Shown here piece after piece: positions 1 to 10,847 of a stretch of DNA of 64,000 nt; position 1 is the stretch's first letter, and every line of letters begins with the position of its first letter. Origin of the DNA: Metridium senile (lineage: Eukaryota; Cnidaria; Anthozoa; Actiniaria; Metridiidae); contig OX459097.1 in NCBI GenBank assembly GCA_949775045.1, positions 17,088,210 to 17,152,209 on the forward strand, written 5' to 3'. The notes beneath the pieces are model-generated. The model saw only the letters and a program-made list of their open reading frames with translations. It did no database searches and was not told the DNA's origin. The translations under genes and the position numbers were made by a program.

Positions 1-331
1 TATAGACCCCGTCTACAGGGACCCGGATACTTTTGAAACCACATACTTTTTGATGCAAATCGTCCACACGAATCTAGTGAATCCGGTCACCGAAATCGCA
101 TACTCATGAATTGGAAACTGGTAAACTATGAATGATAAAGATAAAGACCCCGTCTACAGGGATCCGGATACTTTTGAAACCGCATACTTTTTGATGCAAA
201 TCGTCCACACGAATCTAGTGAATCCGGTCACCGAAATCGCATACTCTTGAATTGGAAACGATCAACAGGATTTGTGTGGACGCAAATATTTCTATGCGGT
301 TTCAGCCTGACCGGATTCGTGTAGAAGGGGC
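1..331. repeat. Fold-back repeat family F2, with a partial tandem duplication
   Basis: A ~195-bp fold-back element (147-331) has inverted ends related to CGTCTACACGGATCCGGATA. Its left ~117 bp are also present at 1-117, joined by the same linker, so the segment is tandemly duplicated with a period near 142 bp. The paralogous site at 27718-27911 carries a single copy, so the duplication is specific to this copy. Other members lie at 6821-7017 and 34814-35007. It sits in the intron before TRAF copy A exon 4. Confidence 0.75.
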
Positions 332-735
332 CATAAACAATAATAAAAAAACAATTATATACCATGTTCACGTTGAAACACAAGTGAGTTTTCATATGTA
401 TGCGAGGCTAGCCAGTCAAGAACAATAATTCTTATAGTTGGACACCATATCATATTTCGATTCGTTGCATCATGGTGAAAGTAGCAAATTGTACAAATTC
501 TGTTCGTTCCGTTTTCACACCAGCCGATCGATAAAGTGTGACAGCTATTTCAAAAAAACGTTGAATACTACATAGTGCATTCCAAGACCCAAGGGAATTG
601 TGGGTCTAATTTGAAATAGAAAGTAAATATACAGCGATCTGCACCCTATATGTAGTAAGTATAATGTTTTGGATATAATGCACTAATATTTTTTTTTTTC
701 TGCATGTACTTTAGGCTATATTACATGTACCTAAA

Positions 736-842
736 TAATAATAATAATGTTTATTTATATAGCGCTCATATCCAAATTGTCCAAGGCGCTTTACAACTGT
801 ACTAATCTATTTACAATATCTACAATCGATATATATTTACAA
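736..842. mobile_element. 107-bp TATAGCGC insertion element
   Basis: This AT-rich element contains a TTTATATAGCGCTC block and an AAGGCGCTTTACA block, a signature seen in interspersed repeats of many invertebrates. The paralogous intron of copy B reads straight through from CCTAAA to TGCATTTCGG at 28309-28323. The segment is therefore an insertion in A, or a very precise loss in B. Class (SINE or MITE) is not determined; there is no ORF. Confidence 0.7.
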
Positions 843-1063
843 TGCATTTCGGTTTCGGAATGCTCTATTCGTTATGCAGTATTCAAACTTTTTTTGGAAT
901 AGCTGTGTATTTCGGTTAACCCCTTCTACATTGTATTTGATGGCTTTTTGTTACGAGTGATCCCCTTCTCCCACCTCCATAAAACTCACAAACCTGCATG
1001 CAAGCTAATACCCATCTATATCTTTGGTATTGTATCGCTATAGGAATATCCAATATAGTGCAA

Positions 1064-1198
1064 TAGAGTACAAACATTATACCCGTGAAACAAGTAGTAC
1101 TAATTAGTACTAATTAGTGCTAATTAAACAATAGAACTGGCATAAAATATCACTATTTAGTACTGTTTATGTTTCACGATTTTAATGTTTGTACTCTA
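1064..1198. mobile_element. MITE family F3, TA target duplication
   Basis: The element has terminal inverted repeats starting GAGTACAAACATTA and is flanked by TA on both sides. The TA duplication suggests a Tc1/mariner-type non-autonomous element (inference). Related copies lie at 28565-28699 (paralogous position), 24532-24785 (nested pair) and 40586-40728. Confidence 0.75.
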
Positions 1199-1229
1199 TC
1201 CAATATGAGATGGAATTAATAACAAAAAT

Positions 1230-1437
1230 CAACGTCCAGTTCCCTGCGCCTTCTTGAAAGGTAGCCGGGTCTTTGCATCGAAGCGAGTCAAACGTTGAGC
1301 TTGCAATGATATGGCCTGATTTTCAGAGCGGGCCTGGGACCTACGGGGAGAAAGTGATAGCGTAGGGCCCAGGCCCGCTCTGAAAATCAGGCTAGCAATG
1401 ATAGAGACAGGTGACAAATTGTCCCTCAAAGTGTTAA
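1230..1437. repeat. Left half of fold-back family F1, interrupted by a hairpin
   Basis: The sequence matches the left arm of the F1 family (GTTCCCTGCGCC, GGTAGCCGGG, CGTTGAGCTTGC). It lacks the matching right arm that complete members at 4566-4762 and 48251-48456 show. It is interrupted by the hairpin at 1312-1394 and ends just before the acceptor of TRAF exon 4. Confidence 0.7.
1312..1394. mobile_element. 83-bp hairpin MITE with 9-bp target duplication
   Basis: An almost perfect palindrome with ends TGGCCTGATTTTC / GAAAATCAGGCTA. It is flanked by GCAATGATA on both sides, which is one F1 motif split in two. The flanks prove insertion into F1. The orthologous copy in the duplicate lies at 28808-28890. 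An 8-9 bp duplication suggests a hAT-like mechanism (inference). Confidence 0.75.
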
Positions 1438-1484
1438 AAGAAAATAGACTATATATTTAAACTTAAGATTTCCATTACTTCCAG

Positions 1485-4400
1485 GAACATCACAAAACGT
1501 GCAAGTTTATCCCTCTCAAGTGCGTGAATCGTGAGTGTGACAAACTCGTGACCAAAGATAACTTGGCGAATCATTTACAGAATGAATGTCTGTACAGAGA
1601 AGTCTTGTGTTCTTATTGTGGACAGCCTGTTACATTTAACAACCTTAAGGTACGTAGGGTAAACGACATTCTTTATTCTTCATGTCTCGTATCAGAAATA
1701 CCGTATGCAATCTTGAAAACGATACCATGTATGATATTGTCTGTCACCTGTGAAAAGCACACAAGCTAGTTCAGTTCAGAAACTAAATGTGCATTCGGAA
1801 AACCTTTCTTGTTGTTTAATAAGTCAAAAATGAACATTTCTCAATAACATATTGACAAGTGTAGCAATGTGGCCATGAAATCCCTGCGTTGTAATAAAGT
1901 ATACATAGGTTACCTATAATCCCCTGCGCTACTAGCTTGTAGACTTTTCACTTCACGGGTAACAAAGTTTCTCGGAAAGGGTGTATATTAATTGTCAATG
2001 AAATACCAATGTGATTATTATCTTTTAGGAACACGAAGACTTTTGTCCGCATTATCTAATTAACTGCGAGTTTTGCAAAAACGATTTTCCTCGCGAGCAG
2101 GTAGGTTGAACGTAGTTATATGATATAGACTATAAATTTGTTCGTTTGCTTGTTTGTTCGTCTTGTTTATTTGTTTTGTTTGCATATTTGTTTGTGTTTT
2201 TCGTCGTTCGTTTGTTTGTCTGTTTGCTTGTTTGTTCAGTTGTGTGTTTCTTCGTTGGTGTGTCTGTTTGCTTGTTTGTGTTTCTTTGTGTGTTTGTGTG
2301 TTTGCTTGTTTGTGTTTCTTTGTGTGTTTGTCTGTTTGCTTGTTTGTTTGTGTGTTTCTTCGTTGGTGTGTCTGTTTGCTTGTTTGTTTGTGTGTTTCTT
2401 CGTTGGTGTGTCTGTTTGCTTGTTTGTTTGTGTGTTTCGTCGTTGGTGTGTCTGTTTGCTTGTTTGTTTGTGTGTTTCTTCGTTGGTGTGTCTGTTTGCT
2501 TGTTTGTTTGTGTGTTTCGTCGTTGGTGTGTCTGTTTGCTTGTTTGTTTGTGTGTTTCGTCGTTGGTGTGTCTGTTTGCTTGTTTGTTTGTGTGTTTCTT
2601 CGTTGGTGTGTCTTTTTTGCTTGTTTGTTTGTGTGTTTCGTCGTTGGTGTGTCTGTTTGCTTGTTTGTTTGTGTGTTTCTTCGTTGGTGTGTCTTTCTTT
2701 GTCTGTTTGTCTGTTTGCTTGATTGTTTTTATGTTTCTTCGTTTCTTTGTATGTTTGCTTTTTTGTTTCCTCGTCAGTCAATTGATTTGTTTGTTTATTT
2801 ATTAATTTGTATATTAGTTTGTTTTTGATGAATGATCCCGGGCCGGGGAATCTCAAAGGAGACTCCTTTGGCCAGATTAATCACTTCATCTCTTAATTTG
2901 TGTTTTTTTCTTCTAGTTAATACGACACAAAGATCCTAATGGCGTTGACGCATGCCCAGCTCTTATGGCGTCTTGTCCGTTTAAAACAATTGGATGCAAA
3001 GAGTCAAGGGTAAGTGTAAACATTTATCATTACGTTGGTCAAATACACACTATTAATCGTGAAAGCATGTACCAAGTATACTCAATCAATCAGTCACTTT
3101 TCTATTCATTCACTCATTCATCCATCCCTAGCTATATTCAGTCATAAAGTTTACTAACTCTATATAGTGACGAACAGCTATATAGTCATTCATTCATTTT
3201 TCAATCTATCCATTCAGTCAGCCATCCATCCATCCATCCAATAATTAGCTTATTCAACCATTCAGTCAGTCTTTTAGGCATGCCAGTCAGTCAGTCACCA
3301 TGTCATTCTGTAAATAAGTCAGTAAGTTGCCCATGTCACTCACTTTATCAGTCTGTCAGTCAGTTAGTCGTGTCAGTCACTCTGTCACTCAGTCAGTAAG
3401 TCAGTCGGTGAGTCAGTCGCTCAGATAGTCAGTCTGATAGTCAGTCTCTCAGTCAGTCAGTCAGTCAGTCAGTCAGTCAATTAGTCAAACAGTCAGTCAG
3501 TCAGTCAGCCATTCATCTTTTCTTCGACCATTAATCCATACCATTGCTTTATTTCGTTACCAGGTTATGAACCACAAAGACCGTTTAGAACACCAACAGA
3601 AAAACGTAGAACAGCACATCAATATTCTTCTTGTAAAAGTTCAAAACATGGCACCGTATCTAGAAGACTTGATTGGAGCAACACCAAACGGACGAACATC
3701 AAAACTCCCCCAAATATTACAATCAGCTTGTGATGAAACCCTCGCACAGGTGAACGTCGTATACATGGAACTTGAACAAAGGATCAAACATTTAGAAGAA
3801 AAAACAAACAACACAAGCTTACCGTCCAAAGGAACGACTGCACCGGACCTTTCGCGCCGTATGGACGACGTTGACTCCAAAGCTGAAAACCTCGAGTTCT
3901 TGCTTAACGAGGCACACGATACCATCGCAGATCTACGACAAGAACTTACAAAAACGAATGTTAAATTCGAGAAAGCAGAGGAAACGATACGAAAATTGGA
4001 AAGGCGAATGGAAGAACAGGAAAAAGTTGCTGGCATACGGAACGTGGCCGTTGCTGATCTCGAAGAGAAAATAAATAGCTCCAACAATAGTAGCAGTGAT
4101 GGTATCTTGGTATGGAGGATTGACCAAGTAGCAAAAAGACGAGCCGAGGCGTCTAGTGGTCGACAAATCTCGTTTTACAGCCAGCCATTCTACACAGATC
4201 CACAGGGGTACAAGATGTGTGCTCGTATTTATCTCGAAGGAGATGGGATGGGCAAAGGTAACCACATCAGTTTATTCTTTGTGGTGATGCGCGGAGAGTA
4301 CGATGCGTTGCTGAAATGGCCGTTCAGACAAAAGGTAACAATGATGCTATTGGATCAAGACAACGAGGAGCATGTGATCGATGCTTTTCGACCAGATCCA

Positions 4401-4553
4401 ACCAGTAGCTCATTCCAGAGACCCAAGGGGGCCATGAACATTGCATCAGGGTGCCCGATGTTTTGTCCTCACAGTGAGCTACAACGACATGCCTATATAC
4501 GGGACGATGTGATGTTCATTAAGATAATCGTGGACAGACCGGACTGGAAGTAA
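1485..4553 (+). CDS. TRAF-type adaptor, copy A (5'-partial: exons 4-7)
   Basis: Four exons with GT-AG borders are visible: 1485-1649, 2029-2100, 2917-3009 and 3564-4553, all joined in phase 0. They encode TRAF-type zinc fingers (KCVNREC...HLQNEC and following Cys/His pairs), a Leu/Glu-rich coiled coil in the middle of exon 7, and a C-terminal MATH/TRAF-C domain of about 150 residues beginning [13 protein letters not shown] proteins trimerise through the coiled coil, and MATH binds receptor tails in TNFR/TLR pathways leading to NF-kB and MAPK. The RING-coding exons 1-3 known from copy B must lie left of the window, if present. Exon 7 differs from copy B at only two residues; exon 4 has Leu where B and C have His in CDK[L/H]VTK, not a metal ligand. 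The first AATAAA downstream is at 5411. Confidence 0.92.
1738..1990. repeat. Fold-back family F4, left end truncated
   Basis: The right terminus (TTTCTCGGAAAGGGTGTA) and most of the body match the complete F4 element at 29369-29648. About 150 bp covering the left terminus is missing relative to copy B. Lies in the intron between TRAF-A exons 4 and 5. Confidence 0.65.
2134..2827. repeat. 40-bp T/G-rich minisatellite in TRAF-A intron 5
   Basis: A degenerate TTTG-based tract organised into 40-bp units keyed by CGTTGGTGTG at 2361, 2401, 2441, 2481, 2521, 2561 and on to 2682. Units alternate between GTTTCTTCG and GTTTCGTCG. The tract starts about 35 bp after the exon-5 donor. It lacks stop codons in several frames, which creates spurious long reading frames. 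Copy B carries a shorter version (29800-30310). Confidence 0.9.
3180..3515. repeat. Imperfect (CAGT)n microsatellite, TRAF-A intron 6
   Basis: Interrupted CAGT and CATT/CATC tetranucleotides fill most of the intron before exon 7. The paralogous intron of copy B (30840-31352) has a longer and purer CAGT tract. Confidence 0.85.
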
Positions 4554-4565
4554 CTGAGGACTAAA

Positions 4566-4762
4566 GTCCCCTTCACAGTTCCCTGCGCCATCTTGAAAGG
4601 TAGCTGGACCTTTGCATCGAAGCGAGATGAACGTTGAGCTTGCGTACAATGCAGGACATTTCGCAGGACAATTATTCATTTGTCAAGCTCCACGTGTGTC
4701 TCTCTTCTATGCTGAAGCCGGTTTTACCTTTCATGATGGCGCAGGGTACTGTGAAGGGGATT
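4566..4762. repeat. Fold-back element F1 in the TRAF-A 3' region
   Basis: A complete member with inverted ends GTCCCCTTCACAGTTCCCTG / CAGGGTACTGTGAAGGGGA. It starts 12 bp after the TRAF-A stop codon, so it lies in the 3' UTR if the AATAAA at 5411 is used. The same arrangement occurs at copy B (32411-32582). Confidence 0.85.
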
Positions 4763-5798
4763 ATAAGAGAAAAGGATAACAAAAGAGATGGCTTCAGAGA
4801 AGTATCTGATACACAGATGAATCGAGAAGTCTTGATCTCTTAATATATATACTTTTGACAAAGTGAGACACCTTATATGGTTTCTTTACGGCATGGGCTC
4901 AACAGCTAGCTTTATAAAGCAAATCTTTCTTCATATTTCTGGATCAACCACGGTATTGTCCTGGCTCTCTATTCACGATGTCACTGCGTCACTGGAACTG
5001 CGTCACTGAAACACTAAAACCAAGTATTTGACCATGGATGCAGACACAGATAAATTTGTGAACGCAAAGCTGCAAGTAGAAATTGCAACCAGCATATCCA
5101 CTTTAACTATAGCTGACAACAAAACACAAGCATTGCAAATGTTCTTGTTTCCACTTTTTTTGGGACTAATCTGTAATTCTTAAAGTGGCTGGTTTTTTTT
5201 TCCAGCCTTAATACGAAAAATTTCTTATTATTAGAGTGAACACATTTAAACTGTGAATCACATTTTACTCCAACGAAAAACTAAAGCTCGATACGTCAGT
5301 AGATTTAAATTAACATTTTTTACGGTGTTACAAATTTCCTTATATTACCTATCGTTTATATCAAACACCCACGCAGACTATACTAATTTACTCGTTAGTT
5401 TCCATTTATGAATAAAGTATTAAGCTAACACCCTGTCGTAGTCTCGAGTTCTATACTGTTCTCTCTGTGTTTATACGGGATATATATATCATACAGATCG
5501 AACGCCAATATTATATATTACTTATGAAACTCCAACGTTAACGTTAGTTGTTTCATACTTCACTAAATTTGTCAAGTTAAACGTAAATCTGGGCGAGAAA
5601 GTTGAAGTTAAAACTTTTGCAAATCAGGAGGATTTTGTATCCAAAATATACAACCTTCTTCACGGCAATGAGTTTGATAACAAACTATTACCATTTGACT
5701 ATTAGAATTTGGTTCACAGGTTACGTGACTTCACTCTAATATTTGAAAATAATGTTGTTTAAATTTGAAAGTTATGCACCTTTTTTAAAAAAAAGGAA
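4763..5798. other. 3' flank of TRAF-A, no further gene seen
   Basis: AT-rich DNA without a supportable exon. It contains an AATAAA at 5411-5416, the first after the TRAF-A stop. From about 5300 on it aligns closely with 33010-33500 downstream of copy B. Confidence 0.6.
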
Positions 5799-6084
5799 CG
5801 TCAGAAGGAGATCTGAACCTGCAATCTGAGACCGAAATAAATTGGCCCTGTTTTTTTTTTTTTTTCGCTTAGCACCTTCAGATTTATATTTACCATCGCC
5901 ATATCTGAAGCCAAAAAGTGTACGCAGACAGATTTTTAATGAGAAAAAAACTGTAGCCTGCGTGCAGCCCGTTTGTTTACCCGTAATAACGTTATTGCGG
6001 GTAAACAAACAGGCTGCACGCAGGCTAAAAAACTGCCGTACCCCAGAATTCATTTTGGTATCAGATTGCAGATCTCCTTCTGAC
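5799..6084. mobile_element. Fold-back element F5 with an inner hairpin insertion
   Basis: Inverted ends GTCAGAAGGAGATCTG / CAGATCTCCTTCTGAC bound a ~285-bp element. The duplicate lies at 33507-33785. Inside is the 74-bp hairpin at 5954-6027. Confidence 0.7.
5954..6027. mobile_element. 74-bp hairpin MITE with 8-bp target duplication
   Basis: A nearly perfect palindrome TAGCCTGCGTGCAGCC... / ...GGCTGCACGCAGGCTA. It is flanked on both sides by AAAAACTG (5946-5953 and 6028-6035). The TAGCCTG ends are shared with the hairpin at 1312-1394, so they may be one group. Confidence 0.8.
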
Positions 6085-6820
6085 AACGTTTATGAAATAG
6101 GTTTATACGATGTTAGAGTTATGCTTATCAGCTGATATATGATATTCACTTTGGCATCTGCGCGTATCCGACAAACATCGTTCAAACGAGTAAAATTGAG
6201 CACTCCACAAAAACCGAACGATAGAGATGGCTCATAGGGCTAAAGCACTAAAGCAATGCAATAAATAAATAAATAAATAGAGTATAAGACTAAAGAAAAT
6301 AATATATATATATGTTTGTATCGCGTGCTGATTGGTTCGAGAATTTGGACACATTTTTGATTATCGGCAACCGCAGCGTTTGCGCGCTTTTTAAAAAAAT
6401 AAATAATAATACTAAAAATAGATAGTTTTTCTTTAAAACTAACTGGTTTTATTGTTTATTTATTTATTTATTTTATTTATTTTTTATTAGCTTTTTACCT
6501 CGACTTTGCCTTGGTTATTATTCTGCGGTAATTTACCTCGCCTTAGGCAAATTATTGAAGAAATAGAAAACGGGCAGACGTGCTTTAAATAGAGCACACA
6601 GGAACTTTAAAAAGAAGAGAGATAGCTTATAGAGAACGCTTCTTAGCCAATCAGAGCGCTCGATCTAAAAATATAAATATAATGTTACATATAGAAGGTA
6701 TGCTATATATTTATTTAAAACAAATTTAAAATAATATATTTTTGTTAATTGAAGTTAAGTTTGTATATATTGAGCTTTTTTGCTTGGCCTTTGTGATTAG
6801 CCAGAGTGAATATATTTTAA
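6085..6820. other. AT-rich spacer, no gene seen
   Basis: Contains short TAAA/TTTA runs and a stretch colinear with 33786-34813. A long dinucleotide/hexanucleotide expansion present there (34010-34312) is represented here only by a short TATATATATATG. Confidence 0.5.
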
Positions 6821-7017
6821 ACCCTGTCTACACGGATCCGGATACTTTTGAAACCGCATACTTTTTGATGCGAATCGGCCTATCGTCCACACGAATCCAG
6901 TGAATCTGGTCATCGAAACTGCATACTTTTACTTGAATCCTCCGGATACGCGGATTCGTGTGGACGCAAATAATTCTAAGCGGTTTCAGCCGGATCGGAT
7001 TCGTGTAGACGAGGCCT
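6821..7017. repeat. Fold-back repeat family F2
   Basis: Complete member with inverted ends around CTACACGGATCCGGATAC and GATTCGTGTAGACGAGG. The duplicate copy is at 34814-35007. Confidence 0.8.
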
Positions 7018-7136
7018 TACTTCTAAAAGTTTGTTGTAAGTTGTTAGTTGCTAGTTCGTATTTATTACTTGTTAGACAATAGTAGTACATGAGTTAAGGC
7101 TGAGAAACTAAAACAAATACTGTCCTGGTCGACGTT

Positions 7137-7222
7137 AACTTGAGAGCGCATTAGCGTAACGTATTAGAGTAACGCACGCCCTCTAATACGTTAGGTTTGA
7201 ATTTCAAAGCGCTCTCAAGTTG
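7137..7222. repeat. Short inverted repeat AACTTGAGAGCGC / GCGCTCTCAAGTT
   Basis: An 86-bp fold-back with internal sub-palindromes (GTAACG, TCTAATACG). At the corresponding place in the duplicated block (after GTCGACGTTA, 35127) this sequence is absent and a LINE-containing stretch begins instead. Confidence 0.6.
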
Positions 7223-8273
7223 CCAACGGCACACACAGGTCAGTAACGCTAATCCATTACCAGAAACTCTAAGGATTAAATACAGCACAGGAAACCCAAA
7301 GGCTCTCATGGTTATAATATATTTTATTTCATTGTATAATTTATTTTATATAAAAGCGACATAAAGCCGGGCTCCCTGTGGTGGCCTTGACTATTGTGAA
7401 CTTGGCCTTGACGCCACGCGAAACACGGCCGTGACGATGCTTTACGTCACGCGTCCTATTTAAATTTGTTCAAATCTTCTTTTAAAGGCTAAATATCAAA
7501 TAATTCAATAAAATCGTTGAGTGTTAAAACTGTTTGATTGATATATCCGTATTCCATCAATTATTTGAGCCTTAAAAGGCTTTCCTTATTTTGTAATAGC
7601 AATTCCGTAAGCACAGTTACAGCGACATGCATCACCCTCCTACGCACGGTGAGCATGGGACGCCAGTGAAGCCTTTGTGACGACATTGTAAATCATACTC
7701 TTGTCCATGCAAGTCATAGCTTGTTTGCCTTGAATCAGTATGACCAATAAGTTGGGTATTCGGGGGTATTCGTGGCTTTTATTTTTCTTTAATATATCGA
7801 AAAGCAGCTCGATAAATCCATTCTACTTTCGTCACATACACCACTGAGGTAGCCCAAGCTCATCATTTGTATTGATTTGCAAGAGACCGGATACATCGGG
7901 GAATCCCTATGAGTAGAGGTTTTTCTTACCCTTAAAGCAACAATCTAAAAAACACTCTGATCAGCCCGGGATTAGACTCAAATGAATTGTTTCTTTTTAT
8001 TAACGAATAGCGTTTACTGATCTATTAAACGATTTAGTTGGAATTATATATTGGTGCGGTACACAACTTGTGAAAGTCGTTTATAACTCGGCAGAAAAAA
8101 CTCGATTTGACTTCAAATGTTGTAGAATCATAAAGCTTCAATCACCTTTAATTTCAAGTGAGGGACTCTTATTTCATTTTATCTTCTGTTTATTCGCTAG
8201 TAAAATTATGCCGGGCGCCCACGTTAAAATATGACTAGTCAGTTTGGTGAGTAAGTGATTTAGTCATTCAATT
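7223..8273. other. Duplicated intergenic DNA, no gene seen
   Basis: Moderately diverged but colinear with about 36535-37440: shared landmarks include GAACTTGGCCTTGAC, CCTATTTAAATTTG and CCCTCCTACGC. No convincing exon on either strand. Confidence 0.5.
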
Positions 8274-8657
8274 CTCATTATTATACATTTTACTAACTAC
8301 ATTAAATCTGATTGGCTGAGAGCACACGGCTAAATCTGAAGAGCATGTGAACTTGACAGTGATAATTGTATTGTCTGTAGTTATCACTGTCAAGTTCCCA
8401 GGCTCTCTCCGGAGTTGATGTGAAAATGGCAGCGAGATTTGCTTGTTATTGTCTCTTTTACCTGATTATAATTGTACTTTTACTTTAAAAAATATATAAT
8501 AAAACAATTATTAAATTCGGTTTTCGCATGATATCGTAAATTATCAAGACCTCGAGTCAGTATTATCTGCCTCAGCCAGGAGGCTTCGGCAGATAACACA
8601 GACCTCGGTCTTGATAATTTACGATATCATACTCAACCTCATCCAATAATTGCTTAT
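8274..8657. mobile_element. Fold-back element containing two hairpins
   Basis: Contains a GAACTTGACAGTGATAA/TTATCACTGTCAAGTTC hairpin (about 8350-8396) and a long hairpin GATATCGTAAATTATCAAGA / TCTTGATAATTTACGATATC (about 8529-8629). The duplicated block lacks the whole segment (37440-37480 continues directly to TTCATTGCTGCATG), so it is an insertion in block A or a loss in B. Confidence 0.6.
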
Positions 8658-10847
8658 TCATTGCTGCATGAACTAGTTACTCGATCTCCAGAACAAGGTA
8701 TATATACTTCTTCATTTCACTAGCTACTCTTCAGTTATTTATTTTAAATTATTATTCAGTAGTTAATATTCCTCGTACCCGACAGTGCAGTGATAGGCCT
8801 AAAAGCAAACTGCAATAATATCATAGTTCATAATAATATCATACTTCTCATGTCATATTCTAAAGTCTAAAGTACCTCTAAACAAACCTTTCCATTTTAT
8901 TTCATCACTTAAATATGTTTACCATCGTAAAACATGATTTAATTTATTTAAGTAGAAGTTTACTCGAAACACTTCATTGGACAGTAACTACGGACGAATA
9001 CTGAAGATCGGCTAAATAATCTGCATCGGCTGTATTTCCTGTGTATACCAATTACTTTTTGTTGTAGAGTGCTTACACTATGACCATGAAATAAAATCTA
9101 AATAGTTGCTAACTAATAGTTTTTATTTAGTGACTATTAGTCACTATCACTCAACTGAAACAGCTTTAGTAACAATACACAATGAATAAAGTATTAACTT
9201 TCTATGGTTTTGAGTATTTGATTTCCCTTGTGTCTTGTGGTCTATTATAATATATTATGTGATCGACTATAAAGTAATTGTCTATAAATGGCATTGTAAT
9301 GACCTGAAAACAGGGGATTCCCCCACTAGAATCGGATCATCTGTCATCTGTCATCTATCATCTTAGGATGTCACGAGTGAAATGTTACGCAACACGTAAC
9401 ATTTTCGTGTTCAGAGTTTACGTTGCGAAATTTTTCTGTGCATAACTGGCTATGTATTCTAGTTCTAGCTAAATTTATTTTATTTTTCAACTTACTGTAG
9501 ATAGATTCTCAACTGAATTGATGATATAGTTTACTTTTGCTTTTTTTTTATTTATTTAATTTTTTCATCAAGAGTCAGTCACGAGGTGAAAATCAATCTT
9601 GTGATATCGAATGACATGTCAAGCTTTTCTGATATTTTTAAGAACTGCATAATTTTACATAGCTCACGTGCAATTCATAAGTTGCATGAAACAATCTATC
9701 AGGTAAATCCGGATTACAAGTCAGGAATTTCAGTATTCCTGCATGTTACTGTACATACTGTACCATACATGCTGTACTGTGCAATGGCTTACTTCAATGT
9801 TGATTGATATGGAGGCTCCCAAACAGGACACTGAACCGGTAACGATTCAAACTTTTCAGTGATTTGTAATTATCTATTTTAAAAGAGCAACTGTAGGAAC
9901 TGCAGCTGTATATACTGCGCTATGATTGACTCACACTCAAAATATATCGATTGGTAAAATAGTAAAACCGGTAACCAGTTTGAGACGGAAAATTACCGGT
10001 TTTCGGGAACAGGGAATCTCGCGAAGAAAAGATCAGGGGATAATGAGCATTGATAATATAAGCTAATTGAGGTTTTACAAGATTATGCAATGCTAATTTA
10101 TGTGGATACAAGCAATTTTCTGATTTTAGTAAATAATTAGGGTATTTGGTCCAGACCTTGAGGGAATATGGGAAAATTCAGTGGGTAGTGCATGCAATGT
10201 AGTTCAATGTAGTGTAAGTAGTGTGATGTGAGGTAGTGCAATGCAAAATAATGTAGTGCAATGTAGCACAAAACCAGCATTCATTTCGGTCTTGGCTTGA
10301 TGCTTGTTGCTTAGGCTGGAACTACGTTTTTTGAAATAAGTGTATATATTGAAATACCCCCAGCCCATGAGAAGAGGTAGTTAGCACTAATAAACGTATG
10401 GTTCTCGACTAAATATCCCTTGAGTTGTATTTTAACGGTTAATCGCATTTGTCAGACAACATGAAAATGAACGGTCTATATACTGACAAAACTGTGTCAG
10501 TTGATTTTATCACAATGTTCTGAACTGGTTCAATTTCGAGCATAGTTGCCTTATGAAAATCTGTCACTTACTAAAATGAGCCAACTAGTGGACACCGGTT
10601 CAAGTTATTAAATATCGACCCGCAAAATTTATTTTAACTTTAACTTCACTGATCTGTGAAGTTTGAAAAGCGTGACAAAGCATAGCGGTACACTAAGATG
10701 TCAGTTACTCGGTTACTATAGCATCGCGCGCGCGTAATTTGAATTCAAAATGTTCTAACCGAAACTTTTAAAATGTGACATGTAAGCGAAGCATTTGTAA
10801 GGCTGAACCGAAAAGTCTTGCCCACGGCTCTGTATGGTAAGTTTGAC
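8658..10847. other. Duplicated intergenic DNA, no gene seen
   Basis: Diverged counterpart of about 37470-40517. Landmarks are CAGGGGATTCCCC (9312, 38841), CGGAAAATTACCGG versus CGGAAAACTACCG (9985, 39878) and ACGGCTCTGTATGG (10824, 40493). Includes a low-complexity AATGTAGTG stretch at 10180-10270. Small open frames here show no recognisable domain. Confidence 0.5.

Noticed and set aside
2138..2856. Cys/Val/Leu-rich 'membrane protein' frames, also at 29781-30340
   Set aside because: All frames are open because the T/G-rich 40-bp minisatellite has few stops; it is intronic between TRAF exons 5 and 6.
3641..4265. Minus-strand frames over TRAF exon 7 (also over 31486-32110 and 53147-53601)
   Set aside because: Antisense shadows of a conserved coding exon.
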